Shown here: positions 35,300-44,890 of the stretch, in pieces | Layout: every line of letters begins with the position of its first letter | Numbering within the stretch: the first letter of the stretch is position 1 | Assembly (NCBI GenBank): GCA_035551995.1 | Contig: DASZME010000065.1 | Span: forward strand, 1-64,000 | From: RYN-428 sp035551995 | GTDB lineage: Bacteria; Planctomycetota; Phycisphaerae; Tepidisphaerales; Tepidisphaeraceae | Length of the DNA: 64,000 bases | Direction: 5' to 3' | Translations under genes and position numbers: made by a program | Notes under the pieces: model-generated | The model's database searches: none | Told to the model about the DNA's origin: nothing | The model's input: only the letters and a program-made list of their open reading frames with translations

Positions 35300-35490
35300 C
35301 TTGACCGCCGAAGCCTTCTCTCACAGGGAAGGCGCGGAGAACCCAATACAAGCCATTCCGGTTTGTATCGTCTGCTGAGTCGGATTCTTTCCGGCGAAGT
35401 GAGACAGGGGCTTATCGGAGTTCGTGCACTGGCACGAACTTCTGAAGGAGACTTTCAACTCCTCGCCCGTCAGCTAACTCCGTAGGCATG
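35300..35490 (+). ncRNA. Cyclic-di-AMP (ydaO/yuaA-type) riboswitch aptamer
   Basis: The 3' signature CCCGTCAGCTAACTCCGTAG plus GC (35466-35487) is nearly identical to the most conserved block of the ydaO/yuaA aptamer. The 5' side has the matching GCCGAAgCC (35307-35315) and GGAGAACCCAAT (35336-35347). Between them, GGGGCTTATC (35407-35416) is followed by a 9-bp hairpin (AGTTCGTGC/GCACGAACT, 35419-35440) and a 5-bp hairpin (AGGAG/CTCCT, 35446-35463), the same order as in known examples. GCCTTC/GAAGGC (35313-35333) and ATACAAGCC/GGTTTGTAT (35346-35368) form further helices. The loop TCTCAC (35319-35324) can pair with GTGAGA (35399-35404), giving a pseudoknot. The aptamer senses c-di-AMP and usually lowers expression of cell-wall or potassium-transport genes. 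Confidence 0.92.
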
Positions 35491-35494
35491 TGAA

Positions 35495-35540
35495 AGGGAT
35501 CAACGCTGTCTGAAAGCGTTTCGATCCTTCCTTATTTTTT
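35495..35540 (+). terminator. Expression-platform terminator of the riboswitch
   Basis: GGATC-AACGCT (35497-35507) pairs with AGCGTT-tc-GATCC (35515-35527), leaving a 2-base bulge and the loop GTCTGAA. It is followed by TTCCTTATTTTTT, ending at 35540. It begins directly after the aptamer's closing strand, the usual place for ligand-controlled transcription termination. Confidence 0.85.
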
Positions 35541-35644
35541 CCTTTTGTCTGGTGTGTACACGCCCGCACGATGGGTGTTTCGTTGCCCTGCGTCGCTACA
35601 CCACCGCTTTTTTTAGCGCCTCACGGGCGCAAAGGAGATCTCAC

Positions 35645-35863
35645 GTGGAAGGTAATCATGCACAGTCGCTTCGTCGGGCGATCGAGAGCCTGATCAACGC
35701 GAAACTTCACGATGCAATCACGCCGGGTGGCTTGGATCGCCTTGCCGCTCATCGTCGTACGGGCGTCGCCTCGTACGACATCCGTATGGCCGAGCGCCGT
35801 CTGGAGCAGGCCGTTGAAGAAATCCTATCTGGCGCCGAGGTCTTAACAGCCCAAGACGCCTGA
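35645..35863 (+). CDS. 72-aa hypothetical protein downstream of the c-di-AMP riboswitch
   Basis: Starts at GTG 35645, seven bases after AGGAG (35633-35637). A small hairpin, GCGCC/GGCGC (35616-35630), sits just before that ribosome site. The product (VEGNHAQSLRRAIESLINAK...) is predicted to be mostly helical with no signal peptide, membrane segment or cysteine. TPGGLDRLAAHRRTGVASYD may be a turn between helices. I do not recognise the family. It is the only plus-strand gene before the convergent PEP-CTERM-like gene, so it is the sole candidate for riboswitch control. Confidence 0.75.
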   Translation: MEGNHAQSLRRAIESLINAKLHDAITPGGLDRLAAHRRTGVASYDIRMAERRLEQAVEEILSGAEVLTAQDA

Positions 35864-36075
35864 AGCACCCCATTGGTTATCGGTTGGCGGCGTGGCGTCG
35901 ATGAGTGCCCCGCAGACCAGTTGGAGATGTCAGGAGCGGTTCGCCCGACAGAGCGGATCGTTCTCGGCAACGGAGTTTCCACCGCGGCGACGCGACGGAA
36001 CTATTCCACTCCACTTGAATCTGCGTTCATCTTCGTTCTGTCGCCCAATCGACCTCACCAATGGAAACGACTGAT

Positions 36076-36104
36076 GGAGCCGCCCCCAAAGCTGGGGCGG
36101 CTCC
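36076..36104. terminator. Strong GC hairpin between convergent genes
   Basis: GGAGCCGCCCC (36076-36086) and GGGGCGGCTCC (36094-36104) form a perfect 11-bp stem with a 7-base loop. No T run follows on the plus strand. Its placement between two gene ends suggests bidirectional termination or transcript 3'-end protection. Confidence 0.6.
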
Positions 36105-36121
36105 CGTCGCTTATGGCCGAG

Positions 36122-36724
36122 TCAATGAAATGATCCCGCCGGTCTCAATCGCCGCCAGACGATCCCCAGCATTCCCGTAAGAAGCATCGCCGCCCACGCC
36201 GGCGGCAGCGGAACGGAGCGCCCGCTGAACGTCTCCACGATGGACCCGGATTCCACCGTGAACGCACGGTAGGCGAACTGGCGATTGGAAACGTCGATCA
36301 ACGAGAAGGGCGTCGTAAACGTCACGTCATTTCCATGGACGGTGAATGGCGTCGTGCCGCGCAGGCTTCCCCACGCGCCGGCTTGCGGATCGGTCAGATC
36401 GGGCGGCGAAGCGTTGCGCACGCGCAGGGCGTTGGCGAAGCGAATCTCCGAGCCTCGGATGATCGTCGTCAGATTGGCCAGCGGATCGGGCCCGGTTGGG
36501 TTGGCGGCGATTTCAACCTGGAAAGAATCGACCGGCCGCCCGCCCGCGTCGAGCGAGTAGAAATCGGGGACGTGTGGAAAAGCGATCGTGAACGTCGCTT
36601 CGTCGGTGGCCGCGTTTACCGTGACCGAGTCGCCAGATTGGCTCATGCCGGCCCACCCCGGCGTCGCGACGCCGAGCAGGCCGGATAACAATGACGCGAA
36701 AATCCAGGTCTTTTGCAAAAACAT
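36122..36724 (-). CDS. Exported protein with PEP-CTERM-like sorting signal
   Basis: 200 aa from ATG 36724. An N-terminal signal peptide (MFLQKTWIFASLLSGLLGVA, with cleavage expected after PGWAG) leads into a beta-rich body. The C-terminus is VPLPPAWAAMLLTGMLGIVW followed by RRLRP: a Pro-rich motif, a hydrophobic helix and an Arg cluster, the three-part layout of PEP-CTERM signals handled by exosortase. No exosortase is present in this window. The function of the body is unknown. Confidence 0.78.
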   Translation of the reverse strand: MFLQKTWIFASLLSGLLGVATPGWAGMSQSGDSVTVNAATDEATFTIAFPHVPDFYSLDAGGRPVDSFQVEIAANPTGPDPLANLTTIIRGSEIRFANALRVRNASPPDLTDPQAGAWGSLRGTTPFTVHGNDVTFTTPFSLIDVSNRQFAYRAFTVESGSIVETFSGRSVPLPPAWAAMLLTGMLGIVWRRLRPAGSFH

Positions 36725-36775
36725 GTTTGACGCTCCGCTTTGCGAGAGGGCCGGCAAGCGGTTAAACAATCCGCT

Positions 36776-37912
36776 ATGCCAAGGCAAACTCCCGGTAATT
36801 CATCTTCGGCCTCGTCCCGTAAAATCCTGAAAGAACTCTGCTCGGTTCCCACCGCCCCCTTCGCCGAAGCACGGGTAATCGGCTTCGTCGAATCGTTTGT
36901 TGGCGCGCGTCGCCGGCTTCAATTGACGCGCGATGTTTTCGGGAATCTGCTGATCCAAATCCCGGCGGGCGCGCGCCGCCGCGCGTCCGGTAAGAAGCGG
37001 CGGCGTTGGGTTTTCACGGCCCATATGGACCATCCCGGCTTCATCGCCGGAAAAATGCTCGACCCCCGCACTTTGGAAGCGGATTTTTACGGCGGCGTTT
37101 CCCCCGAATACTTCCCCGGATCGCGCGTGAAATTCTTCGACGCCGACGAGGAAATCCGCGCGTCGGTAATTAATTATCGGACGGCAAAAGATGGCCGCGC
37201 GAACGGCGCCACGCTGCGCGTTTCCAAGCCGGTGGCGAGCGGAACGCCAGGGATGTGGGATCAGGGGGAAGGAAAATTCGCCGGCCGGCGTTTCCTGAGC
37301 CGAGTATGCGATGACCTGGCCGGCGCCGCCGCCGCCCTGGCCATGCTCGACGCTCTCGCCAAAAAACCGGCGAAGATCGACGTGGCCGTCTTGCTCACCC
37401 GCGCCGAGGAAGAAGGATTCATCGGCGCCGTCGCCGCCTCGCTGAAGCCGCGGCTCCTACGCAAGACCGACCGTGTGATCGCCATCGAATGTTCATCCGT
37501 CCAGCCCTACGCTCCGCAAGGCGGCGGCGCCATCATTCGCGTCGGCGATCGAACCAGCGTCTTTAACTCTTCCCTCAGTTATTTTCTCACCCAGGTCGCC
37601 ACCGACCTTGGCGCCGCCGACAAAACCTTCAAATACCAGCGTGCCCTTATGCCCGGCGGCACATGCGAGGCGACGGTTTATGACATCTATGGCTTCATCG
37701 CCGCGTCGATTTGCGTGCCGCTGGGGAACTATCACAACATGGACAAGTCAAAGAAAAAGATCGCTCCCGAATATATCGACGTCGGCGACTGGGACAGCAT
37801 GGTTAAATTGTTCATCGAACTCGCGCGGCGCGGCCACGAGTATGAGCCGGGCCATGGGGCGCTTAAGGCAAAGGTCAAAGCAAGATTCGACAAGATGAAG
37901 CATATGTTGTGA
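36776..37912 (+). CDS. M42-like zinc metallopeptidase
   Basis: 378 aa from ATG 36776. Metal-ligand positions typical of M42/M28 clan MH enzymes are visible: VFTAHMDHPGFIAG (His), FLSRVCDDLAGAAAALAMLD (bridging Asp), LTRAEEEGFIGA (catalytic Glu pair), VIAIECSS and VPLGNYHNMDK (last His). Probably an aminopeptidase or deacylase. The long basic linker RRRASGKKRRRW near residue 70 is unusual. Divergent from the PEP-CTERM-like gene. Confidence 0.88.
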   Translation: MPRQTPGNSSSASSRKILKELCSVPTAPFAEARVIGFVESFVGARRRLQLTRDVFGNLLIQIPAGARRRASGKKRRRWVFTAHMDHPGFIAGKMLDPRTLEADFYGGVSPEYFPGSRVKFFDADEEIRASVINYRTAKDGRANGATLRVSKPVASGTPGMWDQGEGKFAGRRFLSRVCDDLAGAAAALAMLDALAKKPAKIDVAVLLTRAEEEGFIGAVAASLKPRLLRKTDRVIAIECSSVQPYAPQGGGAIIRVGDRTSVFNSSLSYFLTQVATDLGAADKTFKYQRALMPGGTCEATVYDIYGFIAASICVPLGNYHNMDKSKKKIAPEYIDVGDWDSMVKLFIELARRGHEYEPGHGALKAKVKARFDKMKHML

Positions 37913-38045
37913 TCGCCGCTTCACGATTCAGCACTGCGGCCGACATAACTTCCGCGCTTGGTCGCGGCCAACCCATCGCAAGAATGCGTAAAGTGAGTTC
38001 GATCGCATTCCTGGAACGCTTTCTTGGGCTGCCGCAGAGTTTTTT

Positions 38046-38086
38046 GCGTTTGGCGGCCCCGGTTGCGGAGCGTATTTCGCGACCAG
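38046..38086 (-). repeat. Dispersed palindromic repeat, copy 3
   Basis: The minus strand reads CTGGTCGCGAAATACGCTCC, then GCAACCGGGGCCGCCAAACG. It matches the copy at 48969 at most positions. Located between the convergent M42 peptidase and yidD genes. Confidence 0.65.
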
Positions 38087-38114
38087 AAACTCGCGCCATC
38101 AACATGAAAAACGC

Positions 38115-38333
38115 CTAAGCCGGGTCATAGCCCTTGCCGCCGAACGGATGGCATCGGCACAGGCGCCTGGCGGTTTTCCATCCCCCTTTCCACGCGCCGT
38201 ATTTGTCGATCGCGTCGAGCGCATATTGGCTGCACGTCGGCGTAAATCGGCATTGGCCGCCAAGAAACTGCCCCAGCGTCGCGCGGTAAAGGAGAACAAA
38301 ATGGATGAGAATCCACCGCATAAAAAAACTCAC
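38115..38333 (-). CDS. yidD: Membrane protein insertion efficiency factor YidD
   Basis: 72 aa. The family's cysteine-rich core is intact: GQCRFTPTCSQYALDAIDKY, then RRLCRCHPFGGKGYDP, after an amphipathic N-terminal helix (MRWILIHFVLLYRATLG). The start overlaps the rnpA stop as ATGA, the standard coupling. YidD helps YidC-mediated insertion of inner-membrane proteins. yidC is not in this window. Confidence 0.95.
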   Translation of the reverse strand: MSFFMRWILIHFVLLYRATLGQFLGGQCRFTPTCSQYALDAIDKYGAWKGGWKTARRLCRCHPFGGKGYDPA

Positions 38334-38722
38334 CCGGCGCCCTTTCCCGTTCCACGACGCCGCCAGATACCATCCAGTTTATTTACCGCAACGGTCAACA
38401 TCGATCGATACTCGCCAAGCGTCAAAGGCTCATGCGGCCGCACCACGACCACCAAATCATAGCTTCCGGGCAGATCATGCCGCACCGCGCGATACGCCTC
38501 GCGCAAGAGCCGCTTGATCCGATGACGTCGCGGCGATGAGCCCACCTTTCGCGAAACGCTCAATCCCATTCGGGCGTGGCCAAGCTCATTGGGAAGCGCA
38601 AAAAACGCCAGCGGCCCGCGCGTATCGCGCACGCGGGCGTAATACACCGCCGCGAAACGCGGCGGCGTCGAAAGCCGATGCGAGCGAGGAAACGTATTGC
38701 GGCGCGGCTCATTCATACGCAT
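38330..38722 (-). CDS. rnpA: Ribonuclease P protein component
   Basis: 130 aa from ATG 38722 (ATG 38716 also possible). Family motifs: FPRSHRLSTPPRFAAVYYAR, ARMGLSVSRKVGSSPRRHRI and KRLLREAYR (the RNR-like basic helix), with YDLVVVVRP near the end. Binds and supports the catalytic RNase P RNA in tRNA 5' maturation. rpmH, which normally lies just upstream, is absent from the 133 bp to hemB. Confidence 0.94.
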   Translation of the reverse strand: MRMNEPRRNTFPRSHRLSTPPRFAAVYYARVRDTRGPLAFFALPNELGHARMGLSVSRKVGSSPRRHRIKRLLREAYRAVRHDLPGSYDLVVVVRPHEPLTLGEYRSMLTVAVNKLDGIWRRRGTGKGAG

Positions 38723-38855
38723 AAAAGATAAAGCACGCCGGCCGGGTTCAACGCGTGGTATTCGTGAAGAACGCAACGCACGAGAAAACGAAAAATGTCG
38801 CACTATCGCGTATTTGTATTTCTTCGTGCCCTTCGTGGACCATTCATTGTCTCTT

Positions 38856-39854
<999 letters not shown>

Positions 39855-39920
39855 CTCCGTTAGTATACGATGAGATCGTAGCCGGTTCATCCCGCCTCTC
39901 CTTCACGAAAGAAGATCCGT

Positions 39921-40568
39921 ATGCCCGTTCGCCGCTGGATTAAAGACCCCTTTCCCGGCTTGTCGCATTTTTTCGGCGCCGGGCTGTCGATCTTGGCGTT
40001 GATCGTCTTGATCGAAGCCTCGCGCGGAAAACCGGCCTGGATCATCGCGTTTACGATCTACGGCGCCAGCTTGATCATGCTGTATCTCGCCAGCGGAATC
40101 GCCCATTCGGTTCACTCTTCGCCGATGATCGAAATGTGGCTCGATCGCTTTGATTATATCGCGATTTTCATTCTGATCGCCGGGACGTATACGCCGCTCT
40201 GTCTGATCGCGCTGCATGGCCCGCTGGGGTGGGGAATTCTTGCGGGCGAATGGATCATGGCCATCACGGGCATTTCGATGATCATCTGGGGCCGCGGGTT
40301 TTCCGATCGCGTGCGGTCGATTCTTTATGTGGTCATGGGGTGGCTGGCCATCGTCGCGGCCATCCCCATTTTTCACACGTTGTCGGCGGCCGCCCTTTTT
40401 TGGCTGATCGGCGGGGGGATCATTTACTCCTTGGGCGCCGTCGTCTTCGTCAGCGACCGGCCGCACCTGTGGCCCGGCAAATTCGCCGCTCACGATCTAT
40501 GGCATTGCATGGTGCTCGGGGGCAGCGCGTGCCATTTCTTCCTGATGCTGAATATCATCGCCCGCTGA
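39921..40568 (+). CDS. Hemolysin III family membrane protein
   Basis: 215 aa with seven hydrophobic segments. The PAQR/hemolysin III signature residues are present: SGIAHSVHSSPMIEMWLDRF, then DYIAIFILIAGTYTPL and the C-terminal FAAHDLWHCMVLGGSACHF with a metal-type His pair. The family includes TrhA (membrane lipid homeostasis) and adiponectin-receptor-like hydrolases. Haemolytic activity should not be assumed. Confidence 0.92.
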   Translation: MPVRRWIKDPFPGLSHFFGAGLSILALIVLIEASRGKPAWIIAFTIYGASLIMLYLASGIAHSVHSSPMIEMWLDRFDYIAIFILIAGTYTPLCLIALHGPLGWGILAGEWIMAITGISMIIWGRGFSDRVRSILYVVMGWLAIVAAIPIFHTLSAAALFWLIGGGIIYSLGAVVFVSDRPHLWPGKFAAHDLWHCMVLGGSACHFFLMLNIIAR

Positions 40569-40640
40569 TCTAAGGGCGATACCCTGTCCGACAACGCCGC
40601 CCGGATTTCCCATGCCACGCTGTCCGCTTACAATTAGCGC

Positions 40641-42071
40641 ATGGGTACACTTCGCGTCCGTCGCCTGGCGATTTCGCTTGCCGCGACGGTTCTACTCGGA
40701 TGCAGCTATGTCAACGTTCAATTGAACGACAATTCCCTTCCGCTTGAACGGCGGGTCGCCAACCGCACGCGCTCGGCCGTATTCGCCGACGTGTCGTCTC
40801 CGACCACGCGCGACTCGGTGTCGATGCTGCGAACCGAGCATACCGTTCGCCCCGGCCGCGACATCGGTCCCGGACCGCAAGACGCCGACGGTTTTTTCGT
40901 CGGACTCGCGCTCAGCGGCGGCGGATCGCGCTCGGCCAACTTCGCGGCCGCCAGCATGTTCCAGCTCCAGCGCGCCGGACTGCTCCAGCACGTCGATTAT
41001 ATTTCCTCGGTGAGCGGCGGATCGCTTGCCGCCGCCTTTTACTGCGCCCATGACAAGGAATGGAATCCCGCCGATGTTCAGCAGGCCCTGAGCCGCTCGT
41101 TCGCAACTGACCTGATCCTCCGAAGCCTTGATCCATTGAATATGATGGCGTATTCATTTACCGACTGGGACCGCAGCGACGTCCTTGCGGGGATCTTTCA
41201 GGAAGAACTTTTCAGCCGCGACGGACGCGCCCTGACGTTCGCCGATTTGAGATCCGATCGCCCGCGCCTTCTCATCAACGCGACCGATTTGCAATCGGGC
41301 CGGCGGTTTGTCTTCTGCAACGAAAGCTTCGACGAAATAAACTCCGACCTGTGCAAATATCCCCTGGCCTATGCGGTCGCCGCCAGCTCGGCGGTGCCGG
41401 TTGTGCTGCATCCGGTGACGCTGCGCGACTACGCGACCACCTTTCGGCAATACCGCCATCTGATCGACGCCGGCGTGGCCGAAAATCTCGGCGTGCAAAC
41501 GCTTGTGGAAACCTATAACGCCCAAATCACCGCCGCCCGCGCCGCCGGCCGGCCCGATCCTTATCCGCACGGCGCCGTCTATATCGTCATCAACGCCCAA
41601 ACTCGTTTCAACGCGCGACTCGCCCAACTCAGCGACGTCGGCGCGATGGCAAGCCTCAAGACGGCCATGGGTCTGACAAGCCGATCGATGGTTAATCGCG
41701 TTAATTCCGCCACGCTGGCCGAGATCCTTCTCAACAACGCCCCCGACGTCGAAACCGCCAGGGAACTGCGCGCCCACATCCGTCAGCTCGATCGAGACGG
41801 TTTTCTTCAGGTTGTCGACGCCGGCGGGCATCAGGTTCGGGTGATTTATCTTTCGCTGGCGCAGCTGGAGGGTCTGCCGAATCTTCCGTTTGAGAGTTTC
41901 GTCGACGCGGTCAACAGCATCGATACCTACTTCAACATCACCCCGGCCGAAGCGGCGAGTTTGTATCAGGCCGCGGAGTTGGTGATGAAGGACAAGCTCG
42001 AGGCCAGCGTGAGGGCGGTTGTTCGAGAGATAGAAACCGCCGCGCCGATTCCGCCGACCCCGGCGCCGTGA
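40641..42071 (+). CDS. Patatin-like phospholipase lipoprotein
   Basis: 476 aa. A lipobox (ATVLLGCSY) follows a basic start. Patatin catalytic elements: oxyanion loop ALSGGGSRSANFAAA, nucleophile G-x-S-x-G in ISSVSGGSLAAAFY and catalytic Asp in LIDAGVAENLGV (DxG variant DAG). Probably a lipid acyl hydrolase anchored in the periplasm. The last 120 residues lie outside the typical domain and are helical. Confidence 0.92.
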   Translation: MGTLRVRRLAISLAATVLLGCSYVNVQLNDNSLPLERRVANRTRSAVFADVSSPTTRDSVSMLRTEHTVRPGRDIGPGPQDADGFFVGLALSGGGSRSANFAAASMFQLQRAGLLQHVDYISSVSGGSLAAAFYCAHDKEWNPADVQQALSRSFATDLILRSLDPLNMMAYSFTDWDRSDVLAGIFQEELFSRDGRALTFADLRSDRPRLLINATDLQSGRRFVFCNESFDEINSDLCKYPLAYAVAASSAVPVVLHPVTLRDYATTFRQYRHLIDAGVAENLGVQTLVETYNAQITAARAAGRPDPYPHGAVYIVINAQTRFNARLAQLSDVGAMASLKTAMGLTSRSMVNRVNSATLAEILLNNAPDVETARELRAHIRQLDRDGFLQVVDAGGHQVRVIYLSLAQLEGLPNLPFESFVDAVNSIDTYFNITPAEAASLYQAAELVMKDKLEASVRAVVREIETAAPIPPTPAP

Positions 42072-42170
42072 AGAACGAATCATAAGAGCGCCTCTGCGAC
42101 TGTTCCCCGGGGCGCCGGTGGAATGAGGGTGGACTCAGCCGCCTAAAATCTCACGCAACCCCCGCAATCC

Positions 42171-44729
42171 ATGCTATCCAATTTGCTTATCTTTCCGCTC
42201 CGCCGTCCCCGCGTGACGATGGCGATATCGCTTTGCCTGGCGGCCCTGGCGGCTTTTGGCGCGTCGAAAATCCGGCCCGACGCCTCGCTGGCGGCGATGT
42301 TTTCTCGCGACAGCGCCGCCGGGCAATCGCTTGTGCGCGTCATGAATGATTTCGCCGCGGCCGACGAATTGTTGGTCTTGGTCACGGTTCCCGGCGCCGG
42401 CGAGGCGTCGCCGGGCGAAATAGATCGACTGGCCGGCTTCGGACAGCGCTTTACCGCGGCGGTATCCGCCGATCCGCACACCGCCGGTGAAACCGACGGC
42501 GCCTTCTTCAGGCCCGATTCCGACACGCGAGAGTACGTCGAAAAAGTCCTCGCCCCTTCGGCGATTTTTTATCTTGACCCGGCGTCTGTCGCGGCGGCGC
42601 GCGAACGCCTCACCCCGGCGAAAATGAAGGAGCAACTCGCCCAGGATGAATCGATGATGGCCGCTCCCGGCGCCGCCGGCGCGATGGCCAAGGCGTTGAT
42701 GCGCGATCCGCTGAGGCTTCGCGACTTTCTCGGCGGATTTCTGCGCAAGCTGCAAGCCGCGATTCCCTTCACCGCCCGCCAGGGGACCGACGCCTTCATC
42801 TCCCCCGACGGCCGCAGCTTGCTCGTTCGCGTTCGGGGCTCGCGGTCTCCCGGCGACTTGGATTATTGCAAAGCGCTGGTAAAGGATGTGGCGGCCGTCG
42901 CCGATCGCGTCAACACCGATCACTTGGAACTGCGTTACGCCGGCTCCTACGCCATCGCCGCCGAAAGCGCCGCCGCCATCCGCGCCGACATGATCTCCAC
43001 CGTCGCCGGGTCCGTCCTGTGCCTGCAACTTTTGTTTTTGATCGCCTACCGCGGCGCCTTCAAGTTGTTCGCGCTGGCTTTTGGTCCGATCGCGATGGGC
43101 CTTCTTCTGGGGTTTGGCGTCTATTCCACGCTGAGGCTCGGGCTGACGCCGCTGACCGCGGTTCTCGGCGGAATTCTCGCCGGCATGGCGATCGATTATT
43201 CGATCCAATACCTGTCGATGTACGAAAGCCGGCGCGACGCCGGCGCCCCGCCCCGTGCCGCGGCGGAAACTTCGGCGCTGCAAATCACGCCCGCGGCGTT
43301 CGCGGCCTGGGCGACCAGCGTGGTCGGCTTTATCGCCATCGGCGACTCGAGCGCCACCGCGCTGCGCGATTTTTCCCTGCTCGGAACGCTCGGCCTGGCC
43401 GGGGCATTTCTCGCGGCCGTCGCGTTGCTGCCGATGCTGCTGATGCTCACCGATCGACGCGCTCGGCCCGGTCGGCCCGCGCGGTCACGGTTCCGATTCA
43501 CCCTCGTGCCGTTCCTATATTGGATCGCACGTCATTCCCGAATCGCGATCGGCGGCTGTTGCGCCGTTTTTCTGGCGGCGCTGATCGTCTTGATCGTCTA
43601 CCGAGGCGACCTTCTTCCGCTGGAGTCGGATCTAACGGTGATGCACCCGCGCCCAAACGCCGCCCTCGACGCCCAGAACAGGATCGCCGCGAAATTCGCC
43701 GCTCGCGATTGGCTGATCGTTCACCTGACGGCTGATTCGCCCGAACATCTTCTGGCCCTGGCGCATCGGGTGGACCGGCGGCTGGAGTCGGCGTCGGCCA
43801 AATCCGCCGGCGTCGCCGCCACCTTTGGATTGGCCACCCTTCTTCCCGATCCGTCGATCATTCCCGCACGTCAGGCGGCCATGACCCCGTCCGACGCTCA
43901 ACGCGCTGTCGCCGATTTTCGCTCGGCCATCGACCAAAGCCCCTTCAATCCCCAGGCGGTCGAGATTCAAGATTACGAAGCTTTTCTCCAGACCCTCCTG
44001 ACCCATCCGCCGCCGACCATGGCAAGCCTGCTCCCTTATCGGCGCCTGGCGAGCGAGCTTCTCCCGCGATCGGCGTTTGAAGGAAAGCCGGTGACCGAAG
44101 CGATCACCCTGGTCTTCATCGACGGCTCGACAAACGATCGCGAATCGCGCGATCGCTCCGTTGACGGCATCCGCGCCGCCCTCGCCGGTGAACCCGGCGC
44201 CACGCTCACCGGCCTGACTGTCATGAGCCTTGATACGGCCCGCGCCGTTCGGCGTGATCTGCCGCGACTGAGCCTGATCGCGATCGTCGTCGTTCTAGTT
44301 TATCTCGTGTTTCACTTTCGCGATTTTACCGAAGCGCTCCTCGCGATCGCGCCGACGATCTTCAGCCTGACGGTTCTGCTGGCGGCGATGCGCGTCGCCG
44401 GCGAAAAAATAAACATGGTCAACCTCGTGGCGGCGCCGCTGCTGATCGGCATTGACGTGGACTACGGAATATTCCTCGTCAGCCTCGCGCGGTTCAAACA
44501 GGCCCGGACGGAAACCGTCCAGGCGATAATCGCGAGATTGGCGCCTGTCTGTCATGCGGTCCTCATCTGCGCGGTGGCGACGCTGCTTGGCTTTGGCTCG
44601 CTGATCTGGGCGCATGTGCCGGCCGTGCAATCGCTCGGCTTTGCCGTGGCGGTGGGAATAGGGGCATGCCTGGCGTCGGTGCTTCTGGGTATCGTCCCCT
44701 TGTTTCTCAGGCTGGGAAACGACCTGTGA
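42171..44729 (+). CDS. MMPL/RND-family lipid exporter
   Basis: 852 aa. Two repeats, each with one N-terminal transmembrane segment, a large periplasmic loop and a five-helix bundle: VTMAISLCLAALAAFGASKI at residue 15, a bundle at 275-430, then about 450 and a second bundle at 705-850. Motifs GGILAGMAIDYSIQYLSMYE and APLLIGIDVDYGIFLVSLAR contain the proton-relay Asp residues of the RND/MMPL superfamily. Closest in general layout to hopanoid-associated (HpnN-like) exporters. Cargo is not shown by sequence. Confidence 0.9.
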   Translation: MLSNLLIFPLRRPRVTMAISLCLAALAAFGASKIRPDASLAAMFSRDSAAGQSLVRVMNDFAAADELLVLVTVPGAGEASPGEIDRLAGFGQRFTAAVSADPHTAGETDGAFFRPDSDTREYVEKVLAPSAIFYLDPASVAAARERLTPAKMKEQLAQDESMMAAPGAAGAMAKALMRDPLRLRDFLGGFLRKLQAAIPFTARQGTDAFISPDGRSLLVRVRGSRSPGDLDYCKALVKDVAAVADRVNTDHLELRYAGSYAIAAESAAAIRADMISTVAGSVLCLQLLFLIAYRGAFKLFALAFGPIAMGLLLGFGVYSTLRLGLTPLTAVLGGILAGMAIDYSIQYLSMYESRRDAGAPPRAAAETSALQITPAAFAAWATSVVGFIAIGDSSATALRDFSLLGTLGLAGAFLAAVALLPMLLMLTDRRARPGRPARSRFRFTLVPFLYWIARHSRIAIGGCCAVFLAALIVLIVYRGDLLPLESDLTVMHPRPNAALDAQNRIAAKFAARDWLIVHLTADSPEHLLALAHRVDRRLESASAKSAGVAATFGLATLLPDPSIIPARQAAMTPSDAQRAVADFRSAIDQSPFNPQAVEIQDYEAFLQTLLTHPPPTMASLLPYRRLASELLPRSAFEGKPVTEAITLVFIDGSTNDRESRDRSVDGIRAALAGEPGATLTGLTVMSLDTARAVRRDLPRLSLIAIVVVLVYLVFHFRDFTEALLAIAPTIFSLTVLLAAMRVAGEKINMVNLVAAPLLIGIDVDYGIFLVSLARFKQARTETVQAIIARLAPVCHAVLICAVATLLGFGSLIWAHVPAVQSLGFAVAVGIGACLASVLLGIVPLFLRLGNDL

Positions 44730-44824
44730 ATGATCGCGATGGCTCTGGCGCTCAGCGCCGCAGCAACGAAATCAAGTGCAACATAGGATCATTACAGGGA
44801 GAGGCCAGGCGCAGCGTCTTTCCC

Positions 44825-44853
44825 GTTCCGCGGCCTCGCTTGTGGGGCGTGTG
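44825..44853 (-). repeat. Dispersed palindromic repeat, degenerate copy 4
   Basis: Minus strand CACACGCCCCACAAGCGAGG followed by CCGCGGAAC aligns to the core CTCGCCCCGCAAGCGGGGCC of the copy at 48969 with a few substitutions. It lies between the convergent MMPL exporter and squalene-cyclase-like genes. Confidence 0.5.
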
Positions 44854-44890
44854 CCGCGGCCATCGCTCCGTGACCCAATGCGCGAGATCG

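Noticed and set aside
35464..35487. 16S rRNA fragment (the CAGCTAACTCCGT stretch resembles the 16S 500-530 region)
   Set aside because: The match stops after about a dozen bases, and the surrounding helices and conserved blocks fit the ydaO/yuaA aptamer instead.
38740..38855. Possible rpmH (L34) upstream of rnpA
   Set aside because: Reading all minus-strand frames, the characteristic MKRT start and Arg-rich RRRAKGR tail of L34 are not present.
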